From assembly GCF_001652265.1 (NCBI RefSeq), contig NZ_LWBS01000338.1, forward strand, positions 1-62,035: 62,035 bases of DNA, in the 5' to 3' direction. This document shows, one piece after another, positions 35,534-44,140 of this stretch. Source of the DNA: Rhizobium leguminosarum (lineage in GTDB: Bacteria; Pseudomonadota; Alphaproteobacteria; Rhizobiales; Rhizobiaceae). The position numbers were made by a program, and so were the translations under genes. Position 1 is the first letter of the stretch. Every line of letters starts with the position of its first letter. The notes under the pieces were generated by a model. It saw nothing but the letters and a program-made list of their open reading frames with translations. It was not told the DNA's origin and did not search any database.

Positions 35534-36337
35534 TTGGCGCGACTTCCGGCCGCCTTCCGCGGCCAGGCTCTTCTTCAGCGCATCCATGATATTGATGACA
35601 TTGCCCGTCGACTTGACCGGTGCGGGTTTTTCCGCAGGCGCGGCCTTCTTCAGACTCTTCTGCTTGCCGCGGATCATCGACTTCAGGCGTTTCTGGATCG
35701 GGTCCTGCACCATGGTGGGACTCCAATCCTTCGTCTCTTCCTTCACCAGTTGCGTCATCAGCGTCAGCAGCTTGCTGTCGATCTCGGTCTTATCGTCGAG
35801 TTCGGCCACGGGTTCACGCACTTCGTCGCCATAGCGCAGAGTCCAGAGAACGATGCCTTTGCCTTGCGGTTCCAGCAGCACGGCACGCTCGCGACGATAA
35901 AGGACGAGGCGGGCGATACCGACGACGTCATTCGCCTTCATCGCCTCGCGGATGACGCAGAAGGCTTCCACCCCCACCTTGTCCTCAGGCACCAGAAAAT
36001 GCGGTTTGTCGTACCAGATCCAATCGATCGAGCCGCGCGGCACGAAACTCTCGATCTCGATGGTGCGGGTGCTTTCGAGCCCGACTTCCTCGATCTCCTC
36101 GTCTTCGAGAAGAACATAGTCGTCCTCGCCGCGCGGATAGCCCTTCACCTGGTCACGCTCAGCCACCGGTTTATGGGTGACGCTGTCGACGTAGCGGCTT
36201 TCGACGCGGTTCTTTGTCTGGCGATTGAGGACATGGAAACGGACCTTGTTGCTTTCGGTCGTCGCCGGCGTCAGCGAGACGGCGGCGGCGACGAGCGAGA
36301 GCTTGAGATAGCCTTTCCAGAATGTCTGACGTGCCAT
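35531..36337 (-). CDS. Ku protein for non-homologous end joining (second copy)
   Basis: 268 residues from the ATG at 36337 (MARQTFWKGYLKLSLVAAAV). The in-frame extension upstream has no conserved sequence and overlaps the promoter. Ku core: RYVDSVTHKPVAERDQVKGY, DDYVLLEDEEIEEV, PHFLVPEDKVGVEAFCVI. The C-terminus is Lys-rich but shorter and different from the first copy, so the two are paralogues, not a recent duplication. A perfect EcfG-type promoter lies 40 bases upstream, so this gene belongs to the general stress response. Confidence 0.95.
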   Translation of the reverse strand: MARQTFWKGYLKLSLVAAAVSLTPATTESNKVRFHVLNRQTKNRVESRYVDSVTHKPVAERDQVKGYPRGEDDYVLLEDEEIEEVGLESTRTIEIESFVPRGSIDWIWYDKPHFLVPEDKVGVEAFCVIREAMKANDVVGIARLVLYRRERAVLLEPQGKGIVLWTLRYGDEVREPVAELDDKTEIDSKLLTLMTQLVKEETKDWSPTMVQDPIQKRLKSMIRGKQKSLKKAAPAEKPAPVKSTGNVINIMDALKKSLAAEGGRKSRQ

Positions 36338-36376
36338 GTCTGTCCTGTCTCCCGGACACGGTTGGGCATGGCAATC

Positions 36377-36401
36377 AACGGCGGGTTCGCTCTTTGGTTC
36401 C
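36377..36401 (-). promoter_or_regulatory. Perfect EcfG/RpoE2-type promoter for the second Ku gene
   Basis: On the minus strand GGAAC (36401-36397), 16 bases, CGTT (36380-36377), exactly the consensus of the alphaproteobacterial general-stress sigma factor. The -10 element ends 39 bases before the Ku start codon. In S. meliloti some Ku genes are RpoE2-dependent, which fits. Confidence 0.8.
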
Positions 36402-36573
36402 GGCAATTGAAGACTTCGTTGATCAGATGCGGTCAGTGATTTCCATTTCATGGATCGGCTGCCAACGGTGCCGAGCATTGCGGGCGGAGAGGCCAGAGCC
36501 ACTCTCTCCTTGCCACCGCCATTTTCCTCTTCAATAATGAAAGCCCCAAGACGTCAGGATATCGGTAATCTGA

Positions 36574-37308
36574 ATGTTGCGACTTTTCGCCAACCTCGTC
36601 ATCGTCCTCGCATTGAATTTCCTTTTCATTGTCAGCAATGCTGGCCCATCCTTCGCACAGGAATGCCCCGACCCTGCAAAAGTGTCGAATGCGCTGGCGC
36701 TACAAAAGCCGGCAAACAAGAGATATGATCGCGCTCTTCCGAGCTATCGCGACAAATCTGCCCGATACAATCTGGCTCTTGTCGGCGATTCACTTGTCGA
36801 GCTCTGGCAGCCCTGGATCAAGGAAAGCTTTCCGACGCGCCCAGTGATGAACCTCGGGGTCGCTGGGGATACCACGCAAAACGCATTGTACCGCCTCGAT
36901 AGTCTAAACCTTCCGGATTTCCATCCCGCAGATGTCGTCGTGCTTATCGGCACGAATAATCTGGGTGCGAAAACTGCGCCATGCGCCGTGGCAGCTGGTG
37001 TCGTCGCTGTTGTCAGCAAGGTTCGCGCTCTATGGCCAGGCGCCCATATTTATGCGTTGTCCATACCGCCTCGGGGCAAGCGCTATGCCTTCTACGAGGA
37101 TGTACGAATTCCGGCCAACCAGCTTGTAGCTTCGTCATTGGCTGAAATGCCGGGCGTCACGTTTGTTCAAATGAACGATGATATGTTGCGGTGCGGTAAG
37201 CCAAGCGATAAAGAATGTTCCAACTACAAGCCTGACCATCTTCATTTTAATGAAGGGGCATACAAGCTGATCACGAGCTTCCTCGCCGCAGCGGGTCTGC
37301 AGCTTTGA
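36574..37308 (+). CDS. Secreted SGNH/GDSL hydrolase
   Basis: 244 residues. Signal peptide (LRLFANLVIVLALNFLFIVS, cleavage likely after SFA). Block I LVGDSLVELW with catalytic Ser73, block II-like NLGVAGDTTQNALYRL, block III GTNNLG, block V DHLHF with catalytic Asp and His. Such enzymes remove acyl groups from polysaccharides or lipids outside the cytoplasm. It precedes a polysaccharide polymerase and an acyltransferase, so a polysaccharide O-acyl substrate is plausible. Codon use is less G/C-rich than in the che region. Confidence 0.87.
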   Translation: MLRLFANLVIVLALNFLFIVSNAGPSFAQECPDPAKVSNALALQKPANKRYDRALPSYRDKSARYNLALVGDSLVELWQPWIKESFPTRPVMNLGVAGDTTQNALYRLDSLNLPDFHPADVVVLIGTNNLGAKTAPCAVAAGVVAVVSKVRALWPGAHIYALSIPPRGKRYAFYEDVRIPANQLVASSLAEMPGVTFVQMNDDMLRCGKPSDKECSNYKPDHLHFNEGAYKLITSFLAAAGLQL

Positions 37309-37351
37309 TTTTTGCCGCTCAGGTGGTTACCAAAACGTAAGGCGGAATGTC

Positions 37352-38707
37352 ATGAGCACCTCATTTGACAGCTACCAACCGATTGGCCTGCAAAGACATA
37401 GACCCAGAGCTCGCGCGCAATATCGCATTCGGCGTGAAACCTTCGTGCGGATCGTCCTCTCGGCAATATTTTATATTTCCCTCTGGAGAGCGACCGGCAT
37501 GTGGTATGGGCTGCCGGCCGACTTCCAGGAGGGCGTCGGCAAGGACCCCATGCCGATGCGACTGTTGCTGATGTCGCTTGTTCCACTCATTGGCCTCTAC
37601 TGCATCCTGGAGCCCAGGCGCATCTTCGAATTGATTCGCAGCGCCTCGCCGCTCGTCGGCATAATCTGCTTATGCGTCTTTCTCTCGATTGCTTTTTCCG
37701 TCAGCGTCGGAGCCTCACTCCGAGCCCTCGTCGCCGTCGCATTGCTGACAGCTGGACCCATTCTTTACCGGGCCCGTTACGGAGCCGTTGACACATTTGA
37801 AAGCCTGGCGAAATTTGCGATTGCAACGGCTTTCATCAATATTCTTTACACAGCAGCCTTTCCACGGTTCGCGGTGATGAGAGGCAGTTATGCCGGGATG
37901 GTGAAAGGGGCATTTTACCACAAAAACATGCTCGGCCAGTTTTCGGCAACAAACTTCATCTTGCTGCTGCCGGCCCTGCCGATGTGGCGTCTGCGCTACT
38001 ATGATCTCCTGCGATGGGCGGCAATGCTGCTCTACCTCGTGCTCATCGTGCTGGCGAAATCATCGACGGCGATCATCCTGCTTTCGATCGGAATAGCCGT
38101 ATTCTACGGAATGAGCTGGATTCAGCGCTTTCCAGGCCGCATCTTCAGATCCTTCGTCGTTCTTCTTGCATTCGCCCTGCTGGGCTTTGTCGTCTCCGTC
38201 GCGTTGATGGGTGTGGCACAGGCGATTGCCGAGTCATTCGGGAAAGACCTTACGCTCAGCGGACGTACGAATGTTTGGGAACAGTTGCTGCCGCTGATCT
38301 TCGAGCGGCCGCTTACAGGCTGGGGATTTGCCTTGTTCCGACAGCCCGAAATCATGGAGCAATATGTTCGCCTTACCTGGGACGCTCAATCCACCCACAA
38401 CACCTATATCGAACTTGCGCTGAACATGGGCATACCCGCCACCATCATCTGGACGTCGTTCGTCGTGGTGCGGCTCGTGGCGAAGATGACCTCGTCGCCC
38501 CTCAATCATGCGCTCGCCATCACCAAGAGGAAGGAGGTTGTCATTATCCTCCTCATCCTGATCGGCGCGTTCACCGAAGCTGGAATGATGCTGGCCCCCT
38601 TCATCCTATGGCCCCATACCGTGATCGCACTTACGAGCCTCGGCCCGGAGTTCCTGTCCCGCTTCCGCAAACCGACCCAGGCAGGCGCGCAACATGCATC
38701 AGGCTAA
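37352..38707 (+). CDS. Wzy/ExoQ-like polysaccharide polymerase
   Basis: 451 residues, about eleven membrane helices and the Wzy_C/O-antigen-ligase signature: SGRTNVWEQLLPLIFERPL, GWGFALF, STHNTYIELALNMGIPA. These proteins join lipid-linked sugar repeats or attach O-antigen in the inner membrane. GGCGGA lies before the ATG. The next gene overlaps by 14 bases. No glycosyltransferases stand beside it, so it may extend a polymer made elsewhere in the genome. Confidence 0.87.
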   Translation: MSTSFDSYQPIGLQRHRPRARAQYRIRRETFVRIVLSAIFYISLWRATGMWYGLPADFQEGVGKDPMPMRLLLMSLVPLIGLYCILEPRRIFELIRSASPLVGIICLCVFLSIAFSVSVGASLRALVAVALLTAGPILYRARYGAVDTFESLAKFAIATAFINILYTAAFPRFAVMRGSYAGMVKGAFYHKNMLGQFSATNFILLLPALPMWRLRYYDLLRWAAMLLYLVLIVLAKSSTAIILLSIGIAVFYGMSWIQRFPGRIFRSFVVLLAFALLGFVVSVALMGVAQAIAESFGKDLTLSGRTNVWEQLLPLIFERPLTGWGFALFRQPEIMEQYVRLTWDAQSTHNTYIELALNMGIPATIIWTSFVVVRLVAKMTSSPLNHALAITKRKEVVIILLILIGAFTEAGMMLAPFILWPHTVIALTSLGPEFLSRFRKPTQAGAQHASG

Positions 38708-39800
38708 AAAGATGACTTCAAATAATCGTAGACTGGTTGGCCTCGATGGGATTCGTGGCCTGGCGGCTATTTGTGTGGCAGTGCATCATACCGAAGGGTT
38801 TGTCGGATTTGATGCAGCTCCTGCTGCATACCTCGCCGTCGACCTGTTTTTTTGTCTGAGCGGGTTCGTGATCGGCCACGCCTACGAGAAGAAACTCATT
38901 CAAGAGTCTTCGCTCTCCGCCAATGATTTCGCCATCAAGCGTCTCATCCGCTTATATCCCCTCTATCTGCTTGGTTTGTTGCTCGGCGTACTCGCATATG
39001 CAGGTACGTCGCTCAGCAGAAATCAGCAAATGGATCCCATGCTGTTTGCCACCTCGTTGATTGCCTCGATGTTCTTCCTGCCGGCGATCGGTGGAACATC
39101 GCTGAAGGCGCCGAACCTGTTCCCCTTCAACGGTCCGTCATGGTCCCTATTCCTGGAGATCGTGATCAACCTGGCCTACGGCTATGCGGCGAGAATGCTG
39201 TCCAGTGGCGTACTCGCACTCATCCTGCTTGCGTCATGGGTTTGGCTGGCAGCGCAAACGCTGGCCCATGGAAGCGCCGACCTGATCCCGCTCGACGGCG
39301 CTTTGCTCTCCGGATTTCCCCGCGTTCTCTTTTCCTTCAGCCTCGGCATCTTGATGTACCGCTACCGTGAGCGGCTTTCCCCTTCAGGCATCGGAAAAGC
39401 AGCCGCAGTGGCAGTCATTGTCGTCGCGACTGCTCTTCTCGTCTTCCAGGCGCCAGCCGCCTTGGTCGGCATAAAGGACCTGATTGTCATCACTGCTTTA
39501 TTTCCTATCGCCGTGCTTGTCCTTTACACAGCCAACTTCGATGGCGTGCTGCGACAGCCGCTTCTTATCGCGGGAGAGGCATCTTACGCGCTCTATGCAA
39601 TTCATGTTCCGCTGCTGGGCTTGCTGTTGGGAGCCTGGAAGGCCGCTGGCCTGGGACAACCGCTGGCCTGGGCGATCTTCGCCATCGTTCTTCCACTGAT
39701 CGTCCTATTGGCCATTATCGTCACCCGCCTCTACGATGAGCCGGTTCGCAAAGTGCTCAGCGCTGGAAAGGCAATGAAGCTTCGCTGGCGCAGATCCTGA
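38694..39800 (+). CDS. Acyltransferase 3 family membrane protein
   Basis: 368 residues, about ten membrane helices. N-terminal signature GLDGIRGLAAICVAVHH with the essential His, then FFCLSGFVIGHAY and IKRLIRLYPLYLLGLLLG. These proteins O-acylate extracellular polysaccharides. It starts inside the polymerase gene; the alternative ATG at 38712 would start six codons later. With the upstream SGNH hydrolase it makes an acylation/deacylation pair around a polymerase. Confidence 0.9.
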   Translation: MHQAKKMTSNNRRLVGLDGIRGLAAICVAVHHTEGFVGFDAAPAAYLAVDLFFCLSGFVIGHAYEKKLIQESSLSANDFAIKRLIRLYPLYLLGLLLGVLAYAGTSLSRNQQMDPMLFATSLIASMFFLPAIGGTSLKAPNLFPFNGPSWSLFLEIVINLAYGYAARMLSSGVLALILLASWVWLAAQTLAHGSADLIPLDGALLSGFPRVLFSFSLGILMYRYRERLSPSGIGKAAAVAVIVVATALLVFQAPAALVGIKDLIVITALFPIAVLVLYTANFDGVLRQPLLIAGEASYALYAIHVPLLGLLLGAWKAAGLGQPLAWAIFAIVLPLIVLLAIIVTRLYDEPVRKVLSAGKAMKLRWRRS

Positions 39801-39814
39801 TTTTGGCGCGACCG

Positions 39815-39899
39815 CTTAAGCGCGTCGCAATCGTTTAGATTCGCTCCTCGCGCTTTACATGTCGTTGTCGCAGAACCGCTGCAGAGTGACATGCTTTAA
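39815..39899 (+). repeat. RIME-like element, diverged
   Basis: CTTAAGCGCGTCGCAA ... CTCGCGCTTTA, then ACATGTCGTTGTC ... GAGTGACATGCTTTAA. Both palindromes are recognisable but shortened. It lies between the acyltransferase and the minus-strand beta-helix gene and touches the latter's stop codon. Confidence 0.65.
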
Positions 39900-41041
39900 A
39901 TCGAGAGATAGCGCTTCTGCCAAGGCAGCCTGTGTTCCTGCCATGCGCGCGGCGTGAAGTCGTCATAGGCAGTCTCGGCGATCGCCAGCATCCAGTTCTG
40001 CGCCTTGCGGGCCAGCAAGACGCATGACAAGTCCATGCCAGGCTCAACCGCAATGGAAGGCCGATTGGCGCCTGGGATATCGATCCCCTTATCACGCCAC
40101 TGGATGCGGATTTCGTCGGGCTCGGATGTCCATTCTCCAGAGGAAACCGAAGCCTTGCCGTCAGGCTTCAAGCGAAGCGGCGGCGGGGTGACGTTTAGAA
40201 AGCTGCCGTCGTTGCGATAGTTGCCATCGATATCACCCGCAGTCGCTTTGCCGTTTCCCTTGAGAACGATGTCCTGTTCGCACCGCAGAAATATGTTGCG
40301 CCGAAAGCTGCCGGACCACCGACGGTTGGCGAAGAACGCGATGTCGCATTGGCTAATGACGTTGTCGTGGATATCGATGTCTTTGCGAAATGCCAGCTCC
40401 TGATCCGAAAAACCGCTCAGGCTGACGCCACGATTGGTGTTCTCGATCCAGTTGTCATAAACGTGATGCCCGGCGTGGTCGGCCTTGTCGCCGATGCCGT
40501 AGCCGAAGGAATAATCATTCATCCTGCCATCGCGCATGATGTTGCTGCGCACCACGGCGTCATCCCCGATCGACGAAAAGGAGAAATTCTTGCCGCCGAT
40601 GAAATTGTATTCGACCAGGTATTTTCGAGTTTTGTCGCAGACCAGCGCGCCCTTGTTCGATGCGCTCGCCGGCGACTGCAGGAAGAGGTTGCCGCGGATC
40701 ACGATATCGGAGCTGATATTGTCGTCGCTGTTTTGATAGGCGAACTGGCAGCAGTCTGCTCCCTCGCCCGGTGCCGCGCCGATGCGATTATTCTCCAGCA
40801 ACACGTGCGTCGTCTTCGTCAGGTAGATGCCGTCGCCGTTCACATTCTCCGTTTCACAGCGCCTGACGGTGAGATTCTTGCCATTGTGAAACTTGAAGCC
40901 TCGAGGAGAATTCTTGACGATAACGTCTTCGATCACCGTATCGGAAAACACCTGATAGGCGACGCCGACATCGGGCGCACCGTCGATGACCTGTCCGCGT
41001 GTAGACGCGCCGTGAACTTTCTTTCGCAGGATGGCGGTCAT
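39896..41041 (-). CDS. Right-handed parallel beta-helix protein
   Basis: 381 residues from the ATG at 41041 (GAAGGA directly before it). Repeating beta-helix rungs: VIEDVIVKNSPRGFKFHN, NLTVRRCETENVNGDGIYL, HVLLENNRIG, DIVIRGNLFLQSP, DIDIHDNVISQCDIAFFANR. The fold is that of pectate-lyase-like and other polysaccharide-acting enzymes. No signal peptide is visible, which is unusual for a secreted lyase, and no catalytic triplet could be assigned. The C-terminal 80 residues look like a separate small domain. Confidence 0.8.
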   Translation of the reverse strand: MTAILRKKVHGASTRGQVIDGAPDVGVAYQVFSDTVIEDVIVKNSPRGFKFHNGKNLTVRRCETENVNGDGIYLTKTTHVLLENNRIGAAPGEGADCCQFAYQNSDDNISSDIVIRGNLFLQSPASASNKGALVCDKTRKYLVEYNFIGGKNFSFSSIGDDAVVRSNIMRDGRMNDYSFGYGIGDKADHAGHHVYDNWIENTNRGVSLSGFSDQELAFRKDIDIHDNVISQCDIAFFANRRWSGSFRRNIFLRCEQDIVLKGNGKATAGDIDGNYRNDGSFLNVTPPPLRLKPDGKASVSSGEWTSEPDEIRIQWRDKGIDIPGANRPSIAVEPGMDLSCVLLARKAQNWMLAIAETAYDDFTPRAWQEHRLPWQKRYLSI

Positions 41042-41115
41042 TTCATTTCCTTCGATACCGGTGCCGCGGGGAATTAAGCAGAGGGCATGTGGCGGATGTT
41101 TGAATATGTGAAAAT

Positions 41116-41769
41116 TCAGCTTGTAAACCGCCCATCTTGCAGAAACGACAGGGTCTCGCTCCACATCGTCTTGTTGACGGGCAAGAACGTGTGGTTTGCC
41201 GGAATGACGATATGCGCCGACGCGCCGTCGAGACGGGTGCTCTCCACCGAAACCTTACCATCATTCGGAACCCTGAGGCCGATGATAAGCGAGGAGACCG
41301 GGTCGATGGTCCGATTCCCGGCGATGATGCCAAGTTCGTAATCGACCGTGCCGAACAGCTCGGTCATTGCGGTTTGATCGGTAATCAGTTGCTGTCCTGC
41401 CGGTCCATAGACCTTCCTGTATGAGGGCCAGTTCTTGAGGAAATCGGCAATCTGACTGCCGTTGTTCGGCGTTCCGACCATGACCACCCTTCCCAGGTTG
41501 GCTGGACGATAACGCGTAAGAAAAGCACGGATGATCAGCCCACCCATCGAATAACCGACGAAATGGACCCGGCCGTCGCCTGCCTCTTTCGCAGCGCCGT
41601 CGATCTCCGGTCGGATGATGTCAATGAGGTCGCTGATCGAAAACTTGGTGGAGGGGTAACCGACGTTCACAATCCGATAACCGTGGCCGGACAGGAAGCC
41701 GGCGAGCTTCGTCATGCTTTTCTTCGTCCGGGCAATGCCGTGAAAAAGGAGGACAGTGTCGTACATCAT
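41116..41769 (-). CDS. Alpha/beta-hydrolase lipase/esterase
   Basis: 217 residues from the ATG at 41769; a second ATG follows at once. TVLLFHGIARTKKSM gives the oxyanion-hole HG, HFVGYSMGGLIIRAFL gives the nucleophile Ser in GYSMGG, and the catalytic His lies in IPANHTFLPVN. It is a lipase-class protein without signal peptide. It lies 74 bases upstream of the beta-helix gene on the same strand. Confidence 0.87.
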   Translation of the reverse strand: MMYDTVLLFHGIARTKKSMTKLAGFLSGHGYRIVNVGYPSTKFSISDLIDIIRPEIDGAAKEAGDGRVHFVGYSMGGLIIRAFLTRYRPANLGRVVMVGTPNNGSQIADFLKNWPSYRKVYGPAGQQLITDQTAMTELFGTVDYELGIIAGNRTIDPVSSLIIGLRVPNDGKVSVESTRLDGASAHIVIPANHTFLPVNKTMWSETLSFLQDGRFTS

Positions 41770-41957
41770 GTGTCCGCTCAACGGGCTGCTATCGATCAGG
41801 CTCTATCCTGTAGCTCTCAAGGTGAAGCTTGTCACGACAGCCGGCGTTCTCGAATAGCGGCGCGCTTGATGCGGCGTCCCGCTAGTGATCTAGTGGATGA
41901 TGAAATGAAGGTGAACTTCAGCAGCCCGTCTCATGAATGTTCGACCGCTCCTATGCT

Positions 41958-41997
41958 AGCGTCCTTTGCGCGTCTGAAAAGACGCGCGGCGCTGTAG
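41958..41997 (+). repeat. Hairpin repeat just upstream of the LacI-type gene
   Basis: TAGCGTCC ... GGCGCTGTA encloses GCGCGTCT-gaaa-AGACGCGC (41969-41988), identical in its stem to the copy after secDF. It ends about 19 bases before the GTG start of the regulator gene, so it lies in its leader or promoter. Confidence 0.7.
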
Positions 41998-42015
41998 AGA
42001 AAGAAATGCGAGCAC

Positions 42016-43035
42016 GTGACGACCAGCATCAGACATATCGCTAAACTTGCAGGAACATCGGTCTCTTCGGTCTCGCGCGTGCTCAACAACAGCGGTTATG
42101 CCTCGCCTGAGCTCAGGGAGCGGGTCGAGGCGGCTATCCGAACGCTGAACTACACGCCCAGCAAGGGTGCCCGTATGCTGCGCGGTGCACCAAGCCGGAT
42201 GATCGGACTGATGCTGCCGTCGATTGAAGTGCCTTTCTTCGGCATCCTCGCCCATGCGATTGAACAGGAATTGTTCCAGCACGGCTATCAGACGCTGATC
42301 TGCAGCACAGCGGAAAATATGGACCATGAGGTGCGCTACATCTCCATGCTGCTCGCCCAGCGCGTCGATGGTGTCATCGTGGCAAGCGCCTTCGGCAGCA
42401 TCGAGCATTTCGGGGTGCTGCGGGACGCTCACATTCCGATCATCGCCATTGACCGCGAGCTGAGCGGCATCGCTGACGACGCTGTCATGGCCGATCACGA
42501 GGAAGGTGGACGGCTGATGGCGCGCCATCTGATCGATCTCGGCCACCGGGCGATCGCCATCGTCGGCGCGCCGGCCCACAGCCAGCCGATCCAGCTTCGC
42601 CTTCAGGGCATCACGGCAGAGATGGCGAAAGATGGCATCGCGCCCGCCATCGTGGCGATGGCGGAAGAGCACAGCTTTGCAGAGACCTACCGGCTGGCGC
42701 GGGAATTGCTGGCGTCTCGACCTGAGGTCACCGCGATCATCGGCACGACCGACGTTTCGGCGATTGCCGCAATCCATGCCATCCAGGATCGCGGATTTTC
42801 CGTTCCGAACGACTATTCAGTCGTGGGCTTCGATGATCTGCCGGAGGCAGCCTACGTCTTTCCAAGGCTGACAACCGTCGCACAGCCGATCCGCGATGTC
42901 GGGCAGCAGGCAGCACGGCTGCTGGAAGCGCTGATCGACGAGCACCAAACGGGAGACGAATCTCGGCGGGGTGCGATCGTAAAAGTGCCGGTCACGCTGA
43001 TCGAGCGCGATTCCACCGGCCCCGTCCGCAGCTGA
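42016..43035 (+). CDS. LacI-family regulator of the polyol island
   Basis: 339 residues, GTG start. N-terminal LacI HTH (IRHIAKLAGTSVSSVSRVLN) and hinge (YTPSKGARMLRG), then a periplasmic-binding-protein-like sugar-sensing domain (RMIGLMLPSIEVPFFGIL; VSVVG-type strand SVVGFDDLPEAAY). It converges with the last gene of operon B (stops 15 bases apart). The two LacI-type operators at 48813 and 48867 upstream of operon B are its most likely targets. The ligand is expected to be a sugar or sugar phosphate from that pathway. Confidence 0.92.
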   Translation: MTTSIRHIAKLAGTSVSSVSRVLNNSGYASPELRERVEAAIRTLNYTPSKGARMLRGAPSRMIGLMLPSIEVPFFGILAHAIEQELFQHGYQTLICSTAENMDHEVRYISMLLAQRVDGVIVASAFGSIEHFGVLRDAHIPIIAIDRELSGIADDAVMADHEEGGRLMARHLIDLGHRAIAIVGAPAHSQPIQLRLQGITAEMAKDGIAPAIVAMAEEHSFAETYRLARELLASRPEVTAIIGTTDVSAIAAIHAIQDRGFSVPNDYSVVGFDDLPEAAYVFPRLTTVAQPIRDVGQQAARLLEALIDEHQTGDESRRGAIVKVPVTLIERDSTGPVRS

Positions 43036-43049
43036 GGTGGACCCCGAAG

Positions 43050-44057
43050 CTAGGGCCGGACGATGACCTTGATCTCGCCTGGCAATGGCGCGTTGCCCGC
43101 CACGTCGGCGACCTCCTCGAGACCGATGGTTTTGGTGACCAACGCATCCAGCTCCAACGCCCCGCTCGCGACCATTGCCGCAGCGCGCGAATGGGTGAAG
43201 GGGTTGAGGTAGGCCGGCCTGATATCGACTTCGTTTACGAGCAGATCGAAGGGCAGAACCGGCACCTCGACACCCGCCGGCGTCACCCCAAAAAGCACGA
43301 AGGTACCACCGCGCCGCGCCATCCTCAGACCGCTTTGAAGCGTGTCGCTGACGCCGGCGCACTCGATGACCACGTCGGCGCCGCCTTTGGTGACCTCTCG
43401 AACAGAAGCGATTGTTTCTGAGGCCGGGTCGAAGGCGTGCGTCGCTCCTAGGCGCAGAGCGGTTTGGCGTCTCGATTGCTGCCGCGTGATCAAAATGATC
43501 TCGCCTGCCCCAGCCAGGCGGGCCAGTTGCACCATGAGCAGGCCGATCACGCCCCCGCCGAGGATCGCGACGCTGTCGCCCGGACGGATCCTTGCCTTGT
43601 CGATGGCGTGGATACAGCAGGCCAGCGGTTCACTGAAGGCGCCGTGAACGGGATCGAGGCCGGCCGGCAGGACGAAGGCCTGGGCCTGCGGCACCGCCAC
43701 ATATTCGGCAAAGCCGCCATCCCGTGTCACGCCGATGGCGGTCAAGCTCTCGCACAAATTCGGCCGCGCCTGCGTGCAGGCCCGACAGGTGCCGCAGGAG
43801 ATATTCGGGTCGACCGTAACCAACTCACCGCCGGTAAACCGTGTCACCCCATCGCCGATCCCTTCGACTATGCCGGAGAATTCGTGGCCCAGCGTCACGG
43901 GGATAGCTGTCGGATACTCACCCTTGTACATGTGGCGATCGGAACCGCAGATGCCGGCCGCCGCGACCCGCACAAGCAGCTCACCCGGCCCGGCAACCGG
44001 CTTCTCAACACTGCGCATGGTCAAAGACCCGATCGACTCCAAGCGTACAGCCCTCAT
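43050..44057 (-). CDS. Zinc-dependent medium-chain polyol dehydrogenase
   Basis: 335 residues. Catalytic zinc site in AAGICGSDRHMYKGEYP and GHEF; structural zinc cysteines in CGTCRACTQARPNLC; Rossmann motif VAILGGGVIGLLMVQLA. This is the sorbitol/threonine-dehydrogenase-like MDR family, which oxidises secondary alcohols of polyols with NAD(P)+. In Agrobacterium a member of the same Pfam family oxidises D-altritol to D-tagatose. GGAGG precedes the ATG. Last gene of operon B, 83 bases after the SDR gene. Confidence 0.9.
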   Translation of the reverse strand: MRAVRLESIGSLTMRSVEKPVAGPGELLVRVAAAGICGSDRHMYKGEYPTAIPVTLGHEFSGIVEGIGDGVTRFTGGELVTVDPNISCGTCRACTQARPNLCESLTAIGVTRDGGFAEYVAVPQAQAFVLPAGLDPVHGAFSEPLACCIHAIDKARIRPGDSVAILGGGVIGLLMVQLARLAGAGEIILITRQQSRRQTALRLGATHAFDPASETIASVREVTKGGADVVIECAGVSDTLQSGLRMARRGGTFVLFGVTPAGVEVPVLPFDLLVNEVDIRPAYLNPFTHSRAAAMVASGALELDALVTKTIGLEEVADVAGNAPLPGEIKVIVRP

Positions 44058-44140
44058 TTCACTCCTCCAAAACTCAAGTGATTGTGCTCATGACACGTCC
44101 GCCCCCCTGGCATCGACCATCCCGGGCACGGCTCAAGCAC

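Noticed and set aside
36574..41769. Prophage or transposon origin of the polysaccharide block
   Set aside because: No integrase, transposase, terminal repeats or phage genes were seen; only a composition difference.
42817..43362. Minus-strand frame bridging the LacI gene and the dehydrogenase
   Set aside because: It overlaps two well-supported genes in other frames and has no domain.
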